Source: Curvularia sp. ZM96
Taxonomy: Eukaryota > Ascomycota > Dothideomycetes > Pleosporales > Pleosporaceae
Length of the DNA: 64,000 nt
Direction: 5' to 3'
NCBI GenBank assembly: GCA_022457065.1
Contig: JAJGBQ010000003.1
Coordinates: forward strand, 2,170,001-2,234,000
Within the stretch, counting starts at the first letter, position 1; every line of letters starts with the position of its first letter. Shown in pieces: positions 1 to 10,257 of the stretch. The notes beneath the pieces were generated by a model. It had not been told where the DNA came from and did not search any database. It saw nothing but the letters and a program-made list of their open reading frames with translations. A program made the translations under genes and the position numbers.

Positions 1-1213
1 CTCCATTACCAAACCCTATGCATCTTCCCCCCAGGGCACCTCGTAAAAAGGAAGATGCCCCTGCATACTTCTCCTCCTAAACAACCATATACAAGCACCT
101 ATTTTCATGCCCACTCCCATCTATCCCGCAGCAACCTTAATATCCCCGCCCGCGCTCTCGAACCTCTACCCCCTGCTCCACGAGCATTTATCCAAATTAA
201 GCGAGCCGCTGGAGAAACCGAAAGCGTGTAATACATTGTGGGCCTCCGCCTTTCATAATTGCTCTCATAATACACTTGTCTTCTTTCTTGTCTTCTAGAA
301 CACTGCTAGGGATATTAGAAAATGCAGATGTATATTGCGGGGTGGAGCGGATGTAAGAAGGGGAAGCAAAGACAACTTTCCGTCGTTTTACTCTGGCGGT
401 TAGTAGGCTAAGACCAAACACTCATCACTCGTATTTCTCCCGAGCGAGGGGGCGAAGGAAAAAAATAAAATAAAAGAACATATAGTTAACTACACATTAT
501 GTATGCATGTATTTTCCACCTTGCCTTTCTACCGTAGTCCCCGTGGCAGAGAGACGAGAAAAAAGACAGATAAACACAGCCTTTTTCCCCTCTTTCAAGA
601 AACTAACTACTTTGCCGCCTTCGTATCCGCAATGTCGAGACTAAAAATGCTCGTTAAACAGATTTCGCGCTGGCGCCAGCTAGTCTAGGTCAGTCAGCCT
701 TCGCCACGGGTTTGATTCGAGCCTTCTTTTTTTTTTGCCACTTGTATATCTATGCGATACAGCCACTGCACATCTTCGTTCATTCATGAGCCAACCAAAA
801 AACACAAAAAACACTCTCGACCATCCACGTGCTCGTGATTGTGCATATATCATCGTTGGATATATAGTATACTATAGTACAGTAACAAGTCATTTCGACC
901 GTCAAAAGGCGCCTCGCTATATGCTTATTTTTCGATGGTAAGAGAGAAAAAAGACCGACTGGACGCCCGGAAATGTGGGGTAAGTAAGTATACACGTATG
1001 CATTGAGAGAGAGAGAGGAAGAAAAGAAAAGGAAGATAGAGACAGATTTGTTTAAGAAAAAGAAAGAAAGGCTGACCGAATAGCTTGAACATTTCATATG
1101 ACGCTTCGTAAAATGGTTGACTTTCGCGTTTGCGAGAGAGAGAGGGGCGCAAACGCGATAATCCGCCTCTTTTGCTATTCTTCCCCCTGCAGGCAAAAAA
1201 ATATCTATAACAT
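1..1213. other. Intergenic, no gene seen
   Basis: No convincing coding frame on either strand. The short open frames here have biased, low-complexity translations and no recognisable domain. The segment lies beyond the 3' end of the SET9-like gene and is rich in purine/pyrimidine tracts (a GA-rich stretch near 1005-1070 and a T run near 727-737), as expected for a fungal 3' flank or UTR. A tRNA B-box-like string near 706-716 was examined and rejected because the flanking arms do not pair. Confidence 0.6.
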
Positions 1214-3196
1214 CTACATCGTCTTTCTGATTCTTCTCCGCTTCCTTCCACTGTCGATCTCGACGCTAGAACTCATTGTATCCCTTGCACTGCGGGGCGT
1301 TGAAAATCGCTCTTTGATATGCTCTTTAATCATCTTCCTCACCTTGTCGCGCTTCAGCTGACGTTCCTCATCCGGCGCAACAAAGCGGTGTACGGTGCGG
1401 TGGTCGCGAATGCGCTGTTCTTTGTCATGTTTGCCCTCCCGTTCCGTTTTTGGCCAGGGAAACCCGTATAGTTTGGAGTGGCGCTCACAGCGTGGACATT
1501 CCTTGCGAGTGTTGTGCCCCTCTTGCTGGACGAAATCCATGTCGCATGTGTGGCAATTGACCCATTTGGAGTCCTTGGCGGAGAGCACGGCGCTCGAGGT
1601 CATGTAGTCACCCGGCTTGCGCGTGTTCTCGACATAGTCGGCTTCGTCTCCGTCTTCAATAGTGATTGGTGTTCCGACGCGGTTCTGGACATCGAAGCGT
1701 GACTTGGATCGAGTAGTTCGAACGACCGGTCGTGGCTTGCGTTTGATAATCTGCTGATTCCTATCGTCAAATTCGTAACTCTCAGAAAGCTCGCTGAGAT
1801 CGGACACGGAGGCTTGTTCTTCTGCAGGCGGGGAGGGCCATGGGGCGTTTACCATAGTCGTAGTAGTTTCCTCCTTCACTGTCATTACTCCCAATGCCGG
1901 TTGATCACAAATGGTCTGTAGGTCCACCTTCTCTTTGGGCTCGCCATTTTCTGGAAGATGGTCTTCGTCGATCGAGGTGGCATCCGTTGTTTCTGAAGGC
2001 TTGGGGGAGACGGCGATGAAGGATGATTGAGGCGAGATCTCGCGCGAAGACACGGTTTCATCCGTAGTCACTGTGAGAAAGCCTTCGCGTTGCTGGTTGC
2101 GGATATCACGTGAAATCTCTGGAAGTGCGGCCAAGTTGTTCGAAGGATCTTCTATGCTTGAAACCGGAACTTCCTGTCGTAATGATGATGTGCTGTGGGC
2201 TTTTTTGAGTGTCGCCATGAGCAATTCATTTGACTCGTGCGATTTCGTCGGCGAGGTCTTTTGTTCGAGCTTCGCGCGCTTGGATGCTGGCGCAGAGTCG
2301 GACGAGGAGTCTTCACCGCTTGAACCTTCGCGCTGCCTCTTCGCAGATGTTTGTGTGTCTTCCAGGCTAACTTCTTCCTCTTCCGAACTTGAGGCGCTTA
2401 ATTTCAGAGTAGTACGCTCGTTGTCACTACGCTCTACTCGTCTCATCGGCGCCCAGCCGTTCTGCAGCAAGTTTTCACAGGTACTGCAGAGACACTCTTC
2501 GTTGTCGTCACCAAAGTAGTCCTCGCCATACGATACTGTAATCTCCTCGCCCTCGGAAATGGGCTTGATTGCAACAATCTGCATACCGTCGTAGCCCTTG
2601 GTTGTGAGCTTTGCGTTGGCGTCACAATCGTGATTTGCAAAACGAGCAGGTCCCAGGAAGAGTGAGCGCGTCTTCTTTCTGCTGGATATGACCAGACTAA
2701 AGTCCTTGCGCGCCAGTTCCAATGTCTTCTCCTGCTCCTCGGTCATGGCCACCTGCACGCCGGTCAGGTACTTAATTTCTTCACGTGGATTGATGTCTCG
2801 TCGCGCAGTTATTGAGGCCTCATGCTCTGTAATAGTATAGCGGTTCGTAGTGGTAACGTCAAACTGACAGTCGGGCATGTAGATGTTCACATATCGTCGG
2901 AGGTGGCGCCTGAACTGCTCCTGGTCACGCTCATCCTTTAGGCTAGCCAGGAAGCGACGCAGACGGGGTAATTGCAACAGCTTTTGCACGGCTTCGGCAG
3001 GATCTTTGTCCCAAATGACGTGTTGGCGAATGATGTCGGCGACTTGCTCGCCGTTGAGGCCTCGCAATCCTGCAGACCGGCTACCGCGGTTTTTGCGGAT
3101 GGTGAACCAGCCATAGACCTTGTCGATTACAGCGTCGGTGATGATGTCGTCAAACTCGGCGAGCTTGTCCAGCGTCAGCTTGGTTGAGGGCGCCAT
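1214..3196 (-). CDS. SET9: Histone H4-K20 methyltransferase, SET9/Suv4-20 type
   Basis: Intronless, 660 aa, with a clear ATG at 3196. The N-terminal 120 residues are the helical region typical of Suv4-20/SET9 proteins. A SET domain follows (about 120-240), with the cofactor-binding NHDC motif and the GEEITVSYGEDYFG block. Directly after it is a Cys-rich post-SET segment (ECLCSTC). The middle (about 250-520) is Ser/Glu-rich and probably disordered. The C-terminus has a second small Cys cluster (NCHTC...ECPRC) and a basic tail. The family methylates Lys20 of histone H4 in the nucleus and supports checkpoint and heterochromatin functions in fungi. The gene is divergent from uL14m across about 590 bp. 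Family assignment is strong. Whether the enzyme makes di- or trimethyl marks cannot be read from the sequence. Confidence 0.93.
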   Translation of the reverse strand: MAPSTKLTLDKLAEFDDIITDAVIDKVYGWFTIRKNRGSRSAGLRGLNGEQVADIIRQHVIWDKDPAEAVQKLLQLPRLRRFLASLKDERDQEQFRRHLRRYVNIYMPDCQFDVTTTNRYTITEHEASITARRDINPREEIKYLTGVQVAMTEEQEKTLELARKDFSLVISSRKKTRSLFLGPARFANHDCDANAKLTTKGYDGMQIVAIKPISEGEEITVSYGEDYFGDDNEECLCSTCENLLQNGWAPMRRVERSDNERTTLKLSASSSEEEEVSLEDTQTSAKRQREGSSGEDSSSDSAPASKRAKLEQKTSPTKSHESNELLMATLKKAHSTSSLRQEVPVSSIEDPSNNLAALPEISRDIRNQQREGFLTVTTDETVSSREISPQSSFIAVSPKPSETTDATSIDEDHLPENGEPKEKVDLQTICDQPALGVMTVKEETTTTMVNAPWPSPPAEEQASVSDLSELSESYEFDDRNQQIIKRKPRPVVRTTRSKSRFDVQNRVGTPITIEDGDEADYVENTRKPGDYMTSSAVLSAKDSKWVNCHTCDMDFVQQEGHNTRKECPRCERHSKLYGFPWPKTEREGKHDKEQRIRDHRTVHRFVAPDEERQLKRDKVRKMIKEHIKERFSTPRSARDTMSSSVEIDSGRKRRRIRKTM

Positions 3197-3783
3197 GACT
3201 GACGGCGCAGTCGCCAGGCGGAGCGATGGGGGTTATATCGAAGCGCGACCACGTCTCACGTCGTGCGAGGAGTTCAGGGCCGTCGGGATTGTAGACAGAG
3301 GGAAGGCCGGCTATGTTGGCTGACGTGATGGGGGCCAAGGTGTGATGAGCGAGGGCGCAGCATTCGCTCAACGAAGGACAATAGCAGGCGCGCCACAAGC
3401 AAACGGAAGGAGCGTTTCACGCAACAGCGACGACAATAACGACAACGACGCGTGCCTGGAAAGGAAGGGGGTCGGGCGCGCACGGAGACGGCCAGGACAG
3501 AAGCGGATCGTCTGGCGGCTGGCGGGAGGACGAGACGACTTGACAGGGCTGGGCTGGGGCTCAATCAAGACCCCTGCGTATCCACGCGCGGAGTGAAGGG
3601 GTGCGTGCGTAAGCGAGCTGACTACAGAACTGACTAGGGCTGTGGGAAGAGAGCGGCGGCCGGAGAAAGCCCGGCAACATCTTCGTCGTCGTCCAACCCA
3701 TCGACACCGCAGTCGCCAGCAACCCCGCGCACGCCCGCCGCCGACGTCTATACAATCCGGACACGACAGCCGGGGCGCACACA
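3197..3783. promoter_or_regulatory. Shared intergenic promoter region, SET9 / uL14m
   Basis: A 587-bp, GC-rich stretch separates the two divergent start codons. No coding frame with family resemblance is present; the long open frames here are products of high GC. It must hold the promoters of both genes. No specific operator was identified. Confidence 0.55.
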
Positions 3784-4319
3784 ATGATTCAACTAAAGGT
3801 GTGTCTGCCCGCCATTGGCGACAACAGTGCAGTGCAGTGCAGTGCAGTAGCTCATGCGTCAAATCTAGTCACTCATCAATTGCATCGACAACTCGGGCGC
3901 CGCAATTGTCGAGTGCGTCAATGTCCTCCGATCGAAGCGGCCTGCCAAAGTCGGTATGTGAAACAAAGGCCGAGTCCGAGACAAAGGGCACAGAAGGATC
4001 GAGGTTGACGGGAGCAGGCGACCGCATTGTCGTGGTTGTGAAAAAACAGCGAAACTTTGGCCCCGAGACGGGCAACAGCGTATCCATCAGTGCAGCCAAC
4101 AAGGTCCGACGAGGCGATGTGCGACACGCGGTCGTAGTGCGGACAGCAAAGAAGTGGCAGCGGCCAGACGGTAGTGTGGTCAAGTTCGACGACAACGCCT
4201 GTGTGCTCATCAACAAGGCGGGCGAGCCCATCGGGTCGAGAGTTAGTGGCGTCGTGGCGGCAGAACTGAGGCAGAAGCAGTGGTCCAAGATCTTGTCGCT
4301 GGCCCCAATGCACGTATAG
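3784..4319 (+). CDS. MRPL38: Mitochondrial large-subunit ribosomal protein uL14m
   Basis: Three exons: 3784-3798, 3869-3953 and 4018-4319, giving 133 aa. The first coding exon has only five codons (MIQLK). The second gives the uL14 core with the IDNSGA signature. The third continues from GDRIVVVVK through the conserved RRGDVRHAVVVRTAK and FDDNACVLIN blocks. Joins fall on GTGTGT..TAG and GTATGT..CAG in the correct phases, and the product aligns end to end with bacterial L14 architecture. uL14 binds 23S-type rRNA at the subunit interface. The mitochondrial rather than cytosolic form is inferred from the bacterial-like N-terminus. Intron 1 contains five tandem CAGTG pentamers. The yeast symbol is MRPL38. 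Confidence 0.92.
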
Positions 4320-4562
4320 AAGAACGGATGAAAAAGAAAAGGAATGAACAAACAAAGAAGTAAAGAAGAAAAAGTCGACGCTGCATGTGGAACGGCTGCA
4401 TTTTCGGAGTCTATGGAGCGCTTGGGAATGTAATATTATGTGTATGCCACTACGTCGTACCCACGGGGTATCTGAAGACCACTTTTTCCTAAACTCCTCG
4501 CAAGTATATGTTATGAGATTCAAACGCCAGCTGGATGCATATCCTTTCATATCGTGATTCTC

Positions 4563-5394
4563 CTAGTTATTGTCGGATGGGCGTGTGACGTGACCGCATC
4601 CGGCGCACACGTAGTAGAGGGCCTAGCACATGGTCAGATAAGGCTCAGCGATAGCCATGAAGCACTCACCATGCCCGTTTCGGCAGTCCGCTGTTGCGAC
4701 TGGAAAAAGACGGCCTCGTTTTCGCCGCACTCTGTGCAGTGTTTCTGGACTCGCGGTAACTAGACGCAGGGTACAGTCAGCGAGCACGCTCAAGAGCAAG
4801 CAAGCAACTGTACTCGATAGTGGAGCGCACGTCTTGTGCGCTCAGGGCGTGGGCTCGTCGTCCCACATGTCTTCATCAAAATCTTCGTAATCCTCATACA
4901 TGTCCTCCTCTTGGGCCATTTGCTGCTGGGGGCGCTCCGCCTGCGGGTCCTCGTCCTCAGCCTCCAGCACAAGGCCGGGAGCGGATTCCTCGCCGCACTC
5001 TTCACACATGATGGGCATGCCACACATGGTGCAGCAGGGCATCTCTCCAGACAAGACGGCTTGGGCTGCTTGTGCATCGGACAGGGAAGGACCAACCGTG
5101 GGATCTTGAGCAACTTCTGCTGTCACACCGGCCGTGGCTCCGACCGTGGAGGCGATTTCGTGGCGCATCACGCAGGACGAGGGCGCTTCTTCGGTAAAGT
5201 TGCAGGTGCGGCACGCGAAAAGCAGCTTGTTCTCGGATTTGTCTTCGCGGGGGAACAGTAGGTTGGAGCTGCTCTGGGTCAGTGGTTTTCGGTGTGTGCG
5301 CTCCCTGGACTACTCACCATTCTGAACAGAAGCGGAAGAGAATGGGCTCCTTGCCGCCTTTGACGCCGCTCGTCTGTGCTGCTGGGGACGACAT
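4563..5394 (-). CDS. RPB9: DNA-directed RNA polymerase II subunit RPB9
   Basis: Four exons on the minus strand: 5394-5318, 5268-5097, 4759-4670 and 4622-4563, giving 132 aa. The first zinc ribbon (FRFCSEC ... FACRTC) lies in exons 1-2. The linker ends DPT and joins exon 3 at LPR, restoring the conserved DPTLPR. The second ribbon (HCTECGENEAVFFQSQ ... YYVCAGCGH) spans exons 3-4. RPB9 sits at the jaw of Pol II and acts in start-site selection, fidelity and TFIIS response. The 337-nt intron between exons 2 and 3 is unusually large and uses a weak donor (GTTGGT). It stays open in frame for 84 more codons with its own Cys pairs and an acidic tail (see findings). The gene is divergent from PIN1. 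Confidence 0.94.
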
Positions 5395-5779
5395 GCTGTC
5401 GGTTTGCTGTGCTATATATGCAGGGGACTGCGATGTACTCGTGCCGTGGCTCCGGTAAATGGCCGTAGTTCTGTATGACCAGTAGTGACAAAAGCACGTT
5501 GTGAGAGGAATGCTGGGCGTCGAGAAACATGCATGGGCGAGCGAGGCTATGACTGAGCGCGGGCCACTCCACTTGGCTCGCGTCCTCTCTGTTTGGCAAA
5601 GACCCCCCCGCATTGTCGACCTGGGACGTGCCGATCTCCCTGCCAACGCCCTCAATTCTAGACGTCGCTCCACGCTGCCCCCTTCGTCTGCCCCTGCAAA
5701 GACTGCCATCAGATTCTGCGCTGTCCTAACTATACCACATCCAACGCCAGTCGAGCCCATCAAGATACACGCAGCAGCA
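5395..5779. promoter_or_regulatory. Bidirectional promoter region, RPB9 / PIN1
   Basis: A 385-bp spacer lies between the divergent start codons of RPB9 (minus) and the PIN1/ESS1 isomerase (plus). No coding frame is supported. A TATATA-like stretch near 5411-5418 lies about 20 bp upstream of the RPB9 ATG and may fall within the transcript rather than act as a TATA box. Confidence 0.5.
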
Positions 5780-6502
5780 ATGGTAATGAGTGCACTGGCG
5801 CAAGCCTTCACCAACAGCATGCTCACACGTCATAGTCATCCGCTGAGACTGGTCTCCCCGAGGGATGGGAGGTGCGCCGCTCCAACACGAAGAACCTGCC
5901 CTACTACTTCCATGCGCAAACCAAAGACTCGCGATGGGAGCCGCCCGCGGGCACCGATCCGGAGAAGCTCAAGGCATACATGGCCGCCAACCATAGCTCC
6001 AAGGGTGTGGCGCCGGCTGCCCATGCGCCTACCGAAGGCAAGATTCGATGCGCCCATCTACTTGTCAAGCATCGCGACAGCAGGCGCCCTGCTAGCTGGC
6101 GGGAACCCAACATCACACGCTCGGTGGAGGAGGCTCGCCAGATGATCCAGAGGTACCACGAGCAGATCAAGGCGTACGAGCAAGGACTGAATGATCCAAA
6201 CGCCAAATCGCTCTCTGAGCTGGCAACGACCGAGTCGGACTGCAGCAGTGCGCGCAAAGGAGGCGACCTGTAAGTGACTGTGGTACGGCACGAGCGGTGG
6301 TTAGCTAACAATGGAACAGGGGCTTCTTTGGCAAGGGCGACATGCAGAAGGAGTTTGAGCAGGCTGCGTTTGCGCTTGAGAAGGGCCAGGTCAGCGACAT
6401 GGTAGAAACGGCGTCAGGAGTGCATTTGATCCAAAGGTGGGAACGGTCATAACAAGTGGGGATGACGACTGCTAATACGATGCGCAACACAGACTCGAAT
6501 AG
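5780..6502 (+). CDS. ESS1: Peptidyl-prolyl cis-trans isomerase, PIN1/ESS1 (WW + parvulin)
   Basis: Four exons: 5780-5782, 5836-6269, 6320-6436 and 6493-6502, giving 187 aa. The first coding exon is only the ATG; an intron follows at once (GTAATG..TAG). The N-terminal WW domain (LPEGWEVRRS...YYF...SRWEPP) binds pSer/pThr-Pro. The parvulin domain begins at KIRCAHLLVKHRDSRRP, whose basic residues read phosphate. It contains the catalytic Cys in SDCSSARKGGDLGFF, continues through the FGKGDMQKEFEQAAF block and ends with the conserved His in SGVHLIQRLE. The enzyme isomerises phospho-Ser/Thr-Pro bonds, including those of the Pol II C-terminal repeat, in the nucleus. Its head-to-head neighbour is a Pol II subunit. 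Confidence 0.95.
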
Positions 6503-8248
6503 TCCATGTCGCCGCCGCAAGCGAAGCCGATCAGCTTGTAACTGCAATTGAGGGATTTACGGGGGCGTGGCCCGGCTATACTAGATAAAATGGTGTCAAG
6601 CGTGGCCCGGCGGAGGGCCAAAAGCGCTCCCGACCAAAGGGTAATAGCGATAGGTGTAAAAATGCTACCACGGTAGGCAATGCAAATGAGACTGGTCATA
6701 GCCATTCTGCCCATGCTAGATGTAGCTTGTCGCCTGCGCCGCTAATGACGTCTCTTACAGGTTGCTGCTGGGCTGAAGCGACAAACAGGATCCGCACGTC
6801 TTTGTGGTACGGGCGCTGACGACAGACAGACTTCACAGCCGTGCTAGCAAGCGAGCCATGGTTCCGCGGCGCGCAGAACAAGCGGGGGGCGAAGATGATG
6901 ATGGTCGCAGTCACTGCGGTCGCGGCAGCGCAAAGCAGCAGCAGCGCTGGACTCGAGTCGGCGATGGGACGAAATTGCAATATTGACTTGCTTTTGCGCC
7001 TCCAGCCACTGATCAACACGTTGTGCGGCGACGGGTCTGTTGGACGCTAGACGTGGAGTCGGGTGCGTTGGCGCCCACGTCTCACACGCCTTTTTTTTTT
7101 CTTGAAACGCGGCTGCTCTGGACGCCGTCGCGACAGAGCCCAACCGCGTGCCGAGCACAGGTGGTGTGGATGTGCAGCAATCTCAAACCGTGTCAGCGCT
7201 GGGGCTGGTTTGGGCATGCCGCCCGCACTGCGCCATGCTTCGGCCGTTTGGTTCCGGTCCTTCCCGAGGCTGAGGGCAGCACAGGTCGACAAAGGATGGG
7301 GCGGCAACCACTGACGTATCGCCTAGGTCGCAGCTTAAGTTTTTGGTTTTTTTTGCTTTCCCACCTCACTCCACCTCAGCGGACCAGCCGGCACCAATGG
7401 GCATGACTGCACCGAGGCTAGGCATTGCCTTTTGTGGCGGCTGCCAGCCGGATCGCATTAGGAGGGCATTGCAGGTGGTCGAGGTGAATAGCAGGGTAGC
7501 GTGGGCGCAGGCGCAGCAACAAATGGTATGCAGCAGGCGTGCAGGGCAGGCAGGCAGGCAGGGAAGGGGCGTCCGAGCGTTTGGGCTCACGGTGCGCCGG
7601 CGTCGTACCTTAGCCGTACCTTAGCTGGGGCCTTTCACTGGCAACGTTTTCCCTGCATGCCATGCCATGGACACCGCAAACGAGCAGGGCGTTGGGTGAA
7701 ATCATCCTGATCCCAACCACAGCAACACGCCTCATTGCCGCACGCGGCGCCCGCTGCCCTCGCCGCCAAGCGCAGCCCGGCTGTACCAAGTTGACGTCGC
7801 TGGCCGGGCGGGTATATGGGAAACCGTCCAGCGCCTGCTAGCAGCTGCCTTTGCTGAATCCCATCGCTCGCACTCGCAGACGCCGCCCGCACAGTACCCG
7901 CACCCCCTGCACCTGCGCCTGCTCCCCTGCCCAAACTCTCCACACGCCCTCCTGCTGACTCCGCCAAGGGCTGCGATCACCAGCCCCGACGCGATCCTTT
8001 GGCTCTCCCCTCCACCTCTTCCCACCTCTCGCACCCACTGTACCTCTGGCTCCAGAATCTTCGGCCGTTGCCTACAAATACACACGCTGGCCCCTTTGTC
8101 CCCTCCCCCGCCATTGACTCCCGCGGTCCTAGCACCACGCCAGACAGACTAAGAGGCGCTCTACTGCCGTACTCCACACTGCACTGTCTCTCGCCCACGC
8201 CAGCCACAGTCCTCCACAGTCGTCCTCAATTCCTCCCTGCCGCTCGCC
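6503..8248. other. Intergenic, probable long promoter/5' UTR of the next gene
   Basis: No gene is recognised in about 1.75 kb. The right half becomes C/T-rich on the plus strand (about 7,860-8,240), a common feature of fungal promoters and leaders just upstream of highly expressed starts. There is a short tandem GGCAGGCAGGCAGG near 7545-7563 and a direct duplication of CGTACCTTAGC near 7608-7626. Long open frames here are GC artefacts without domains. Confidence 0.5.
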
Positions 8249-9209
8249 ATGGCTACTCCACAGTCACCCGTACCCGTCTACAACAACCCTGCCATGCCTC
8301 GCCGTGACAGCTGCCGCTCCCTCTCGAGGTCGTCGTCGTACCTCAATGCCGCCCGTGCTGCTGCCGCTCCCAAGGACGGCGATGCCTTTAGCTACAATCC
8401 CGCCCACCTGCGCCACTGGTACTGCCCCCAGGAACTTTGGGATCGCCTTCCCGAGCAGGTCCAGTCCAGCCTCGCTGCCTTGCAGCACGCTGGTGCTGCT
8501 GTCTTGACTGGTAAGTACTGCTACCATCTTCGGCTGCGCTCGAGCGCTACCCCTCATTGGCCCGCTGCACATCGTGTTTGCCGATCACGTGCACAAACAC
8601 TGCCTTGCTCAAGATGCTGACTGCGCCATAGGCTTCGAGCGTCTCGACAAGCACCTAGAGAGCTCAGAGGAGAGCGATTGCGACAGCAACAAACTTGCAC
8701 CCGAGGATGCCTTTGGTCAGCTCGACCAGCTCCCCTCCCCAAGGCTTCGCACCACCAGCAACGCTAGCAGCGTCTTTCAATCCGACTCGTCGACGCCCAT
8801 CACCAGTGCTTCGTCGGCCTCGCACTCGGGAAGTGCGTCGCCTCTGGAGTCGCCCGTCTCCGTCTCGCAGCTCATGTGTCCTGGCTCGCCCCTCTCTCTC
8901 GGCCTGTCGGAACGATCTCGCTCGCGCGAGCGCTCCTTCTCCACGCCTCTCAAATCCCACGACGCCTACTATGCGGTAGAGCTGTCGCACCTGCGCACAG
9001 AGGCCCTCCCCCGCCTTCGACACAAGACATACAAGGTCGACACGGCCTGGGCAGAGGCCAAGCCGCACATGCACCCCGACGATGTCAACGCCTTTGAAAA
9101 CTGGTTGGCGGAAAAGAAGTGCGCCATTTTGAGTCTCAGCGAGAGGGGTAAGCGTCTGGCGACGGCTGTCGGCATTGCCAACACTGGTCTCGGTTGGTGT
9201 GCTCCCTAG
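8249..9209 (+). CDS. Conserved-looking fungal protein of unknown function, Ser-rich
   Basis: Two exons, 8249-8510 and 8632-9209 (GTAAGT..TAG, phase 1), giving 279 aa. I do not recognise the family. The N-terminus has a basic/Ser stretch (RRDSCRSLSRSSSYL). A compact region follows (HLRHWYCPQELWDRLPEQVQSSLAAL...HAGAAVLTG) that looks like a short helical domain. The middle is Ser/Thr-rich with SP sites. The C-terminal 90 residues (from the DAYYAVELSHLR block to the end) look folded, with Trp, His and charged helices. There is no signal peptide, membrane segment or catalytic motif. The long CT-rich leader suggests good expression. Coding status is supported by a consistent frame across the splice and a GCCATGG start context. 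Confidence 0.7.
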
Positions 9210-10257
9210 ACACGAGCTTGGCATGGCTTCCCAAAACGGCCCCCCTCTGCGGACCTGGCTGCCACACTTCATTCTTATCTTTACTTTTCCTTGCTACTTT
9301 CTTTGTCTCTCCCCTGCTTGCTTCATGTTTTGTTGTGTTTGCATTTTTAGCGAGGAGTTTTGGCTGCTATCTACAGAGGTATGGATCTACTATGCGGGAG
9401 ACGGCACAATCTCCCCTCCGAGTAGGAATGGACTGGCGTTTACGGACTTTTCTTGCAGCGTCCCGGATATAGAGTACCCAGCACCGTTGGGCTCGTATTG
9501 CAGGTTGATGCTTTGCGGTATTTTCGGCGCAAGCCGGCACGTTGCTACTATGTTATCAGGTCAAATGAGCAAATGAACAGGTTGATTTGGATGATTTCTA
9601 TTTTGGGCCATGAGTGTTGCTTGTTGTTGAGATGCGGTATTTTCCTCGTGACCGTGACTTGGTTGGAGGAAACGAGATTGGGATGCACACAGGCCCACGC
9701 ACACGCACTGCACACATAGCAGACATGTGTGAGCTGGACTGCGTTCCCACTGCAGGCCTGGTGATGGCTGCCCGACGCATCTTCTCGTAGCTTCGGCGCG
9801 CATCAAGCTGACGTGAAGCACAGCACGCATAAATGACAAGCGTTGGGAATCTGACTCCCGTGCCGTTCCACCCCACCGACTCGCCATACTCCGTACATAC
9901 TAGACACGCCTACCAGGGCCCCTGATCAGCAGGTGTTTGTTGCCTGCAGCAACGCCCGCTAGCCCCATTGGGACTTGCACATGCTCATCCTCTTCGCTGC
10001 CCTCTGCAGCTTACACTCCTCCACACACGACCGCCCCACCTACACCACCAAATCTAGATCTCCCCATGTCCCACTCTGCTCGATGCACTCAATCCACGCT
10101 CCTTGGCACATGCTGAGATGATGCTCTCCAGGCGAATCATGACGCACGTGCAAAAGAACCGGGCCAGGGTCCTGGTAACCCCATGCACATGTGCTGTAAA
10201 GTTTCCGTCCGGCTCCCGTTTCTGAAGCCTTCCATGGCAGGCCTGCCACGGCTTCGA
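9210..10257. other. Intergenic between convergent genes
   Basis: This stretch of about 1.05 kb lies between two convergent 3' ends. No supported coding frame, tRNA or repeat was seen apart from one copy of the 9-mer TACTCCGTA at 9887-9895. It probably holds the two 3' UTRs. Confidence 0.5.

Noticed and set aside
640..740. tRNA-like string (GGTTTGATTCG) followed by a long T run
   Set aside because: The B-box resemblance is good, but the five bases on each side do not pair into a T arm, and no A box or acceptor stem was found upstream.
780..1251. Two overlapping minus-strand open frames with hydrophobic Ser/Leu/Phe runs
   Set aside because: They are produced by GA-rich tracts, have no domain, and lie in the 3' flank of the SET9-like gene.
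4790..5113. Another minus-strand frame (107 codons) over the RPB9 intron
   Set aside because: It is Arg/Pro/Cys-rich shadow sequence out of frame with RPB9. The RPB9-frame ORF in the same place is the coding-like one.
6804..7967. Several overlapping open frames on both strands
   Set aside because: The high-GC spacer gives chance open frames; no domain, no splice model and no consistent codon bias.
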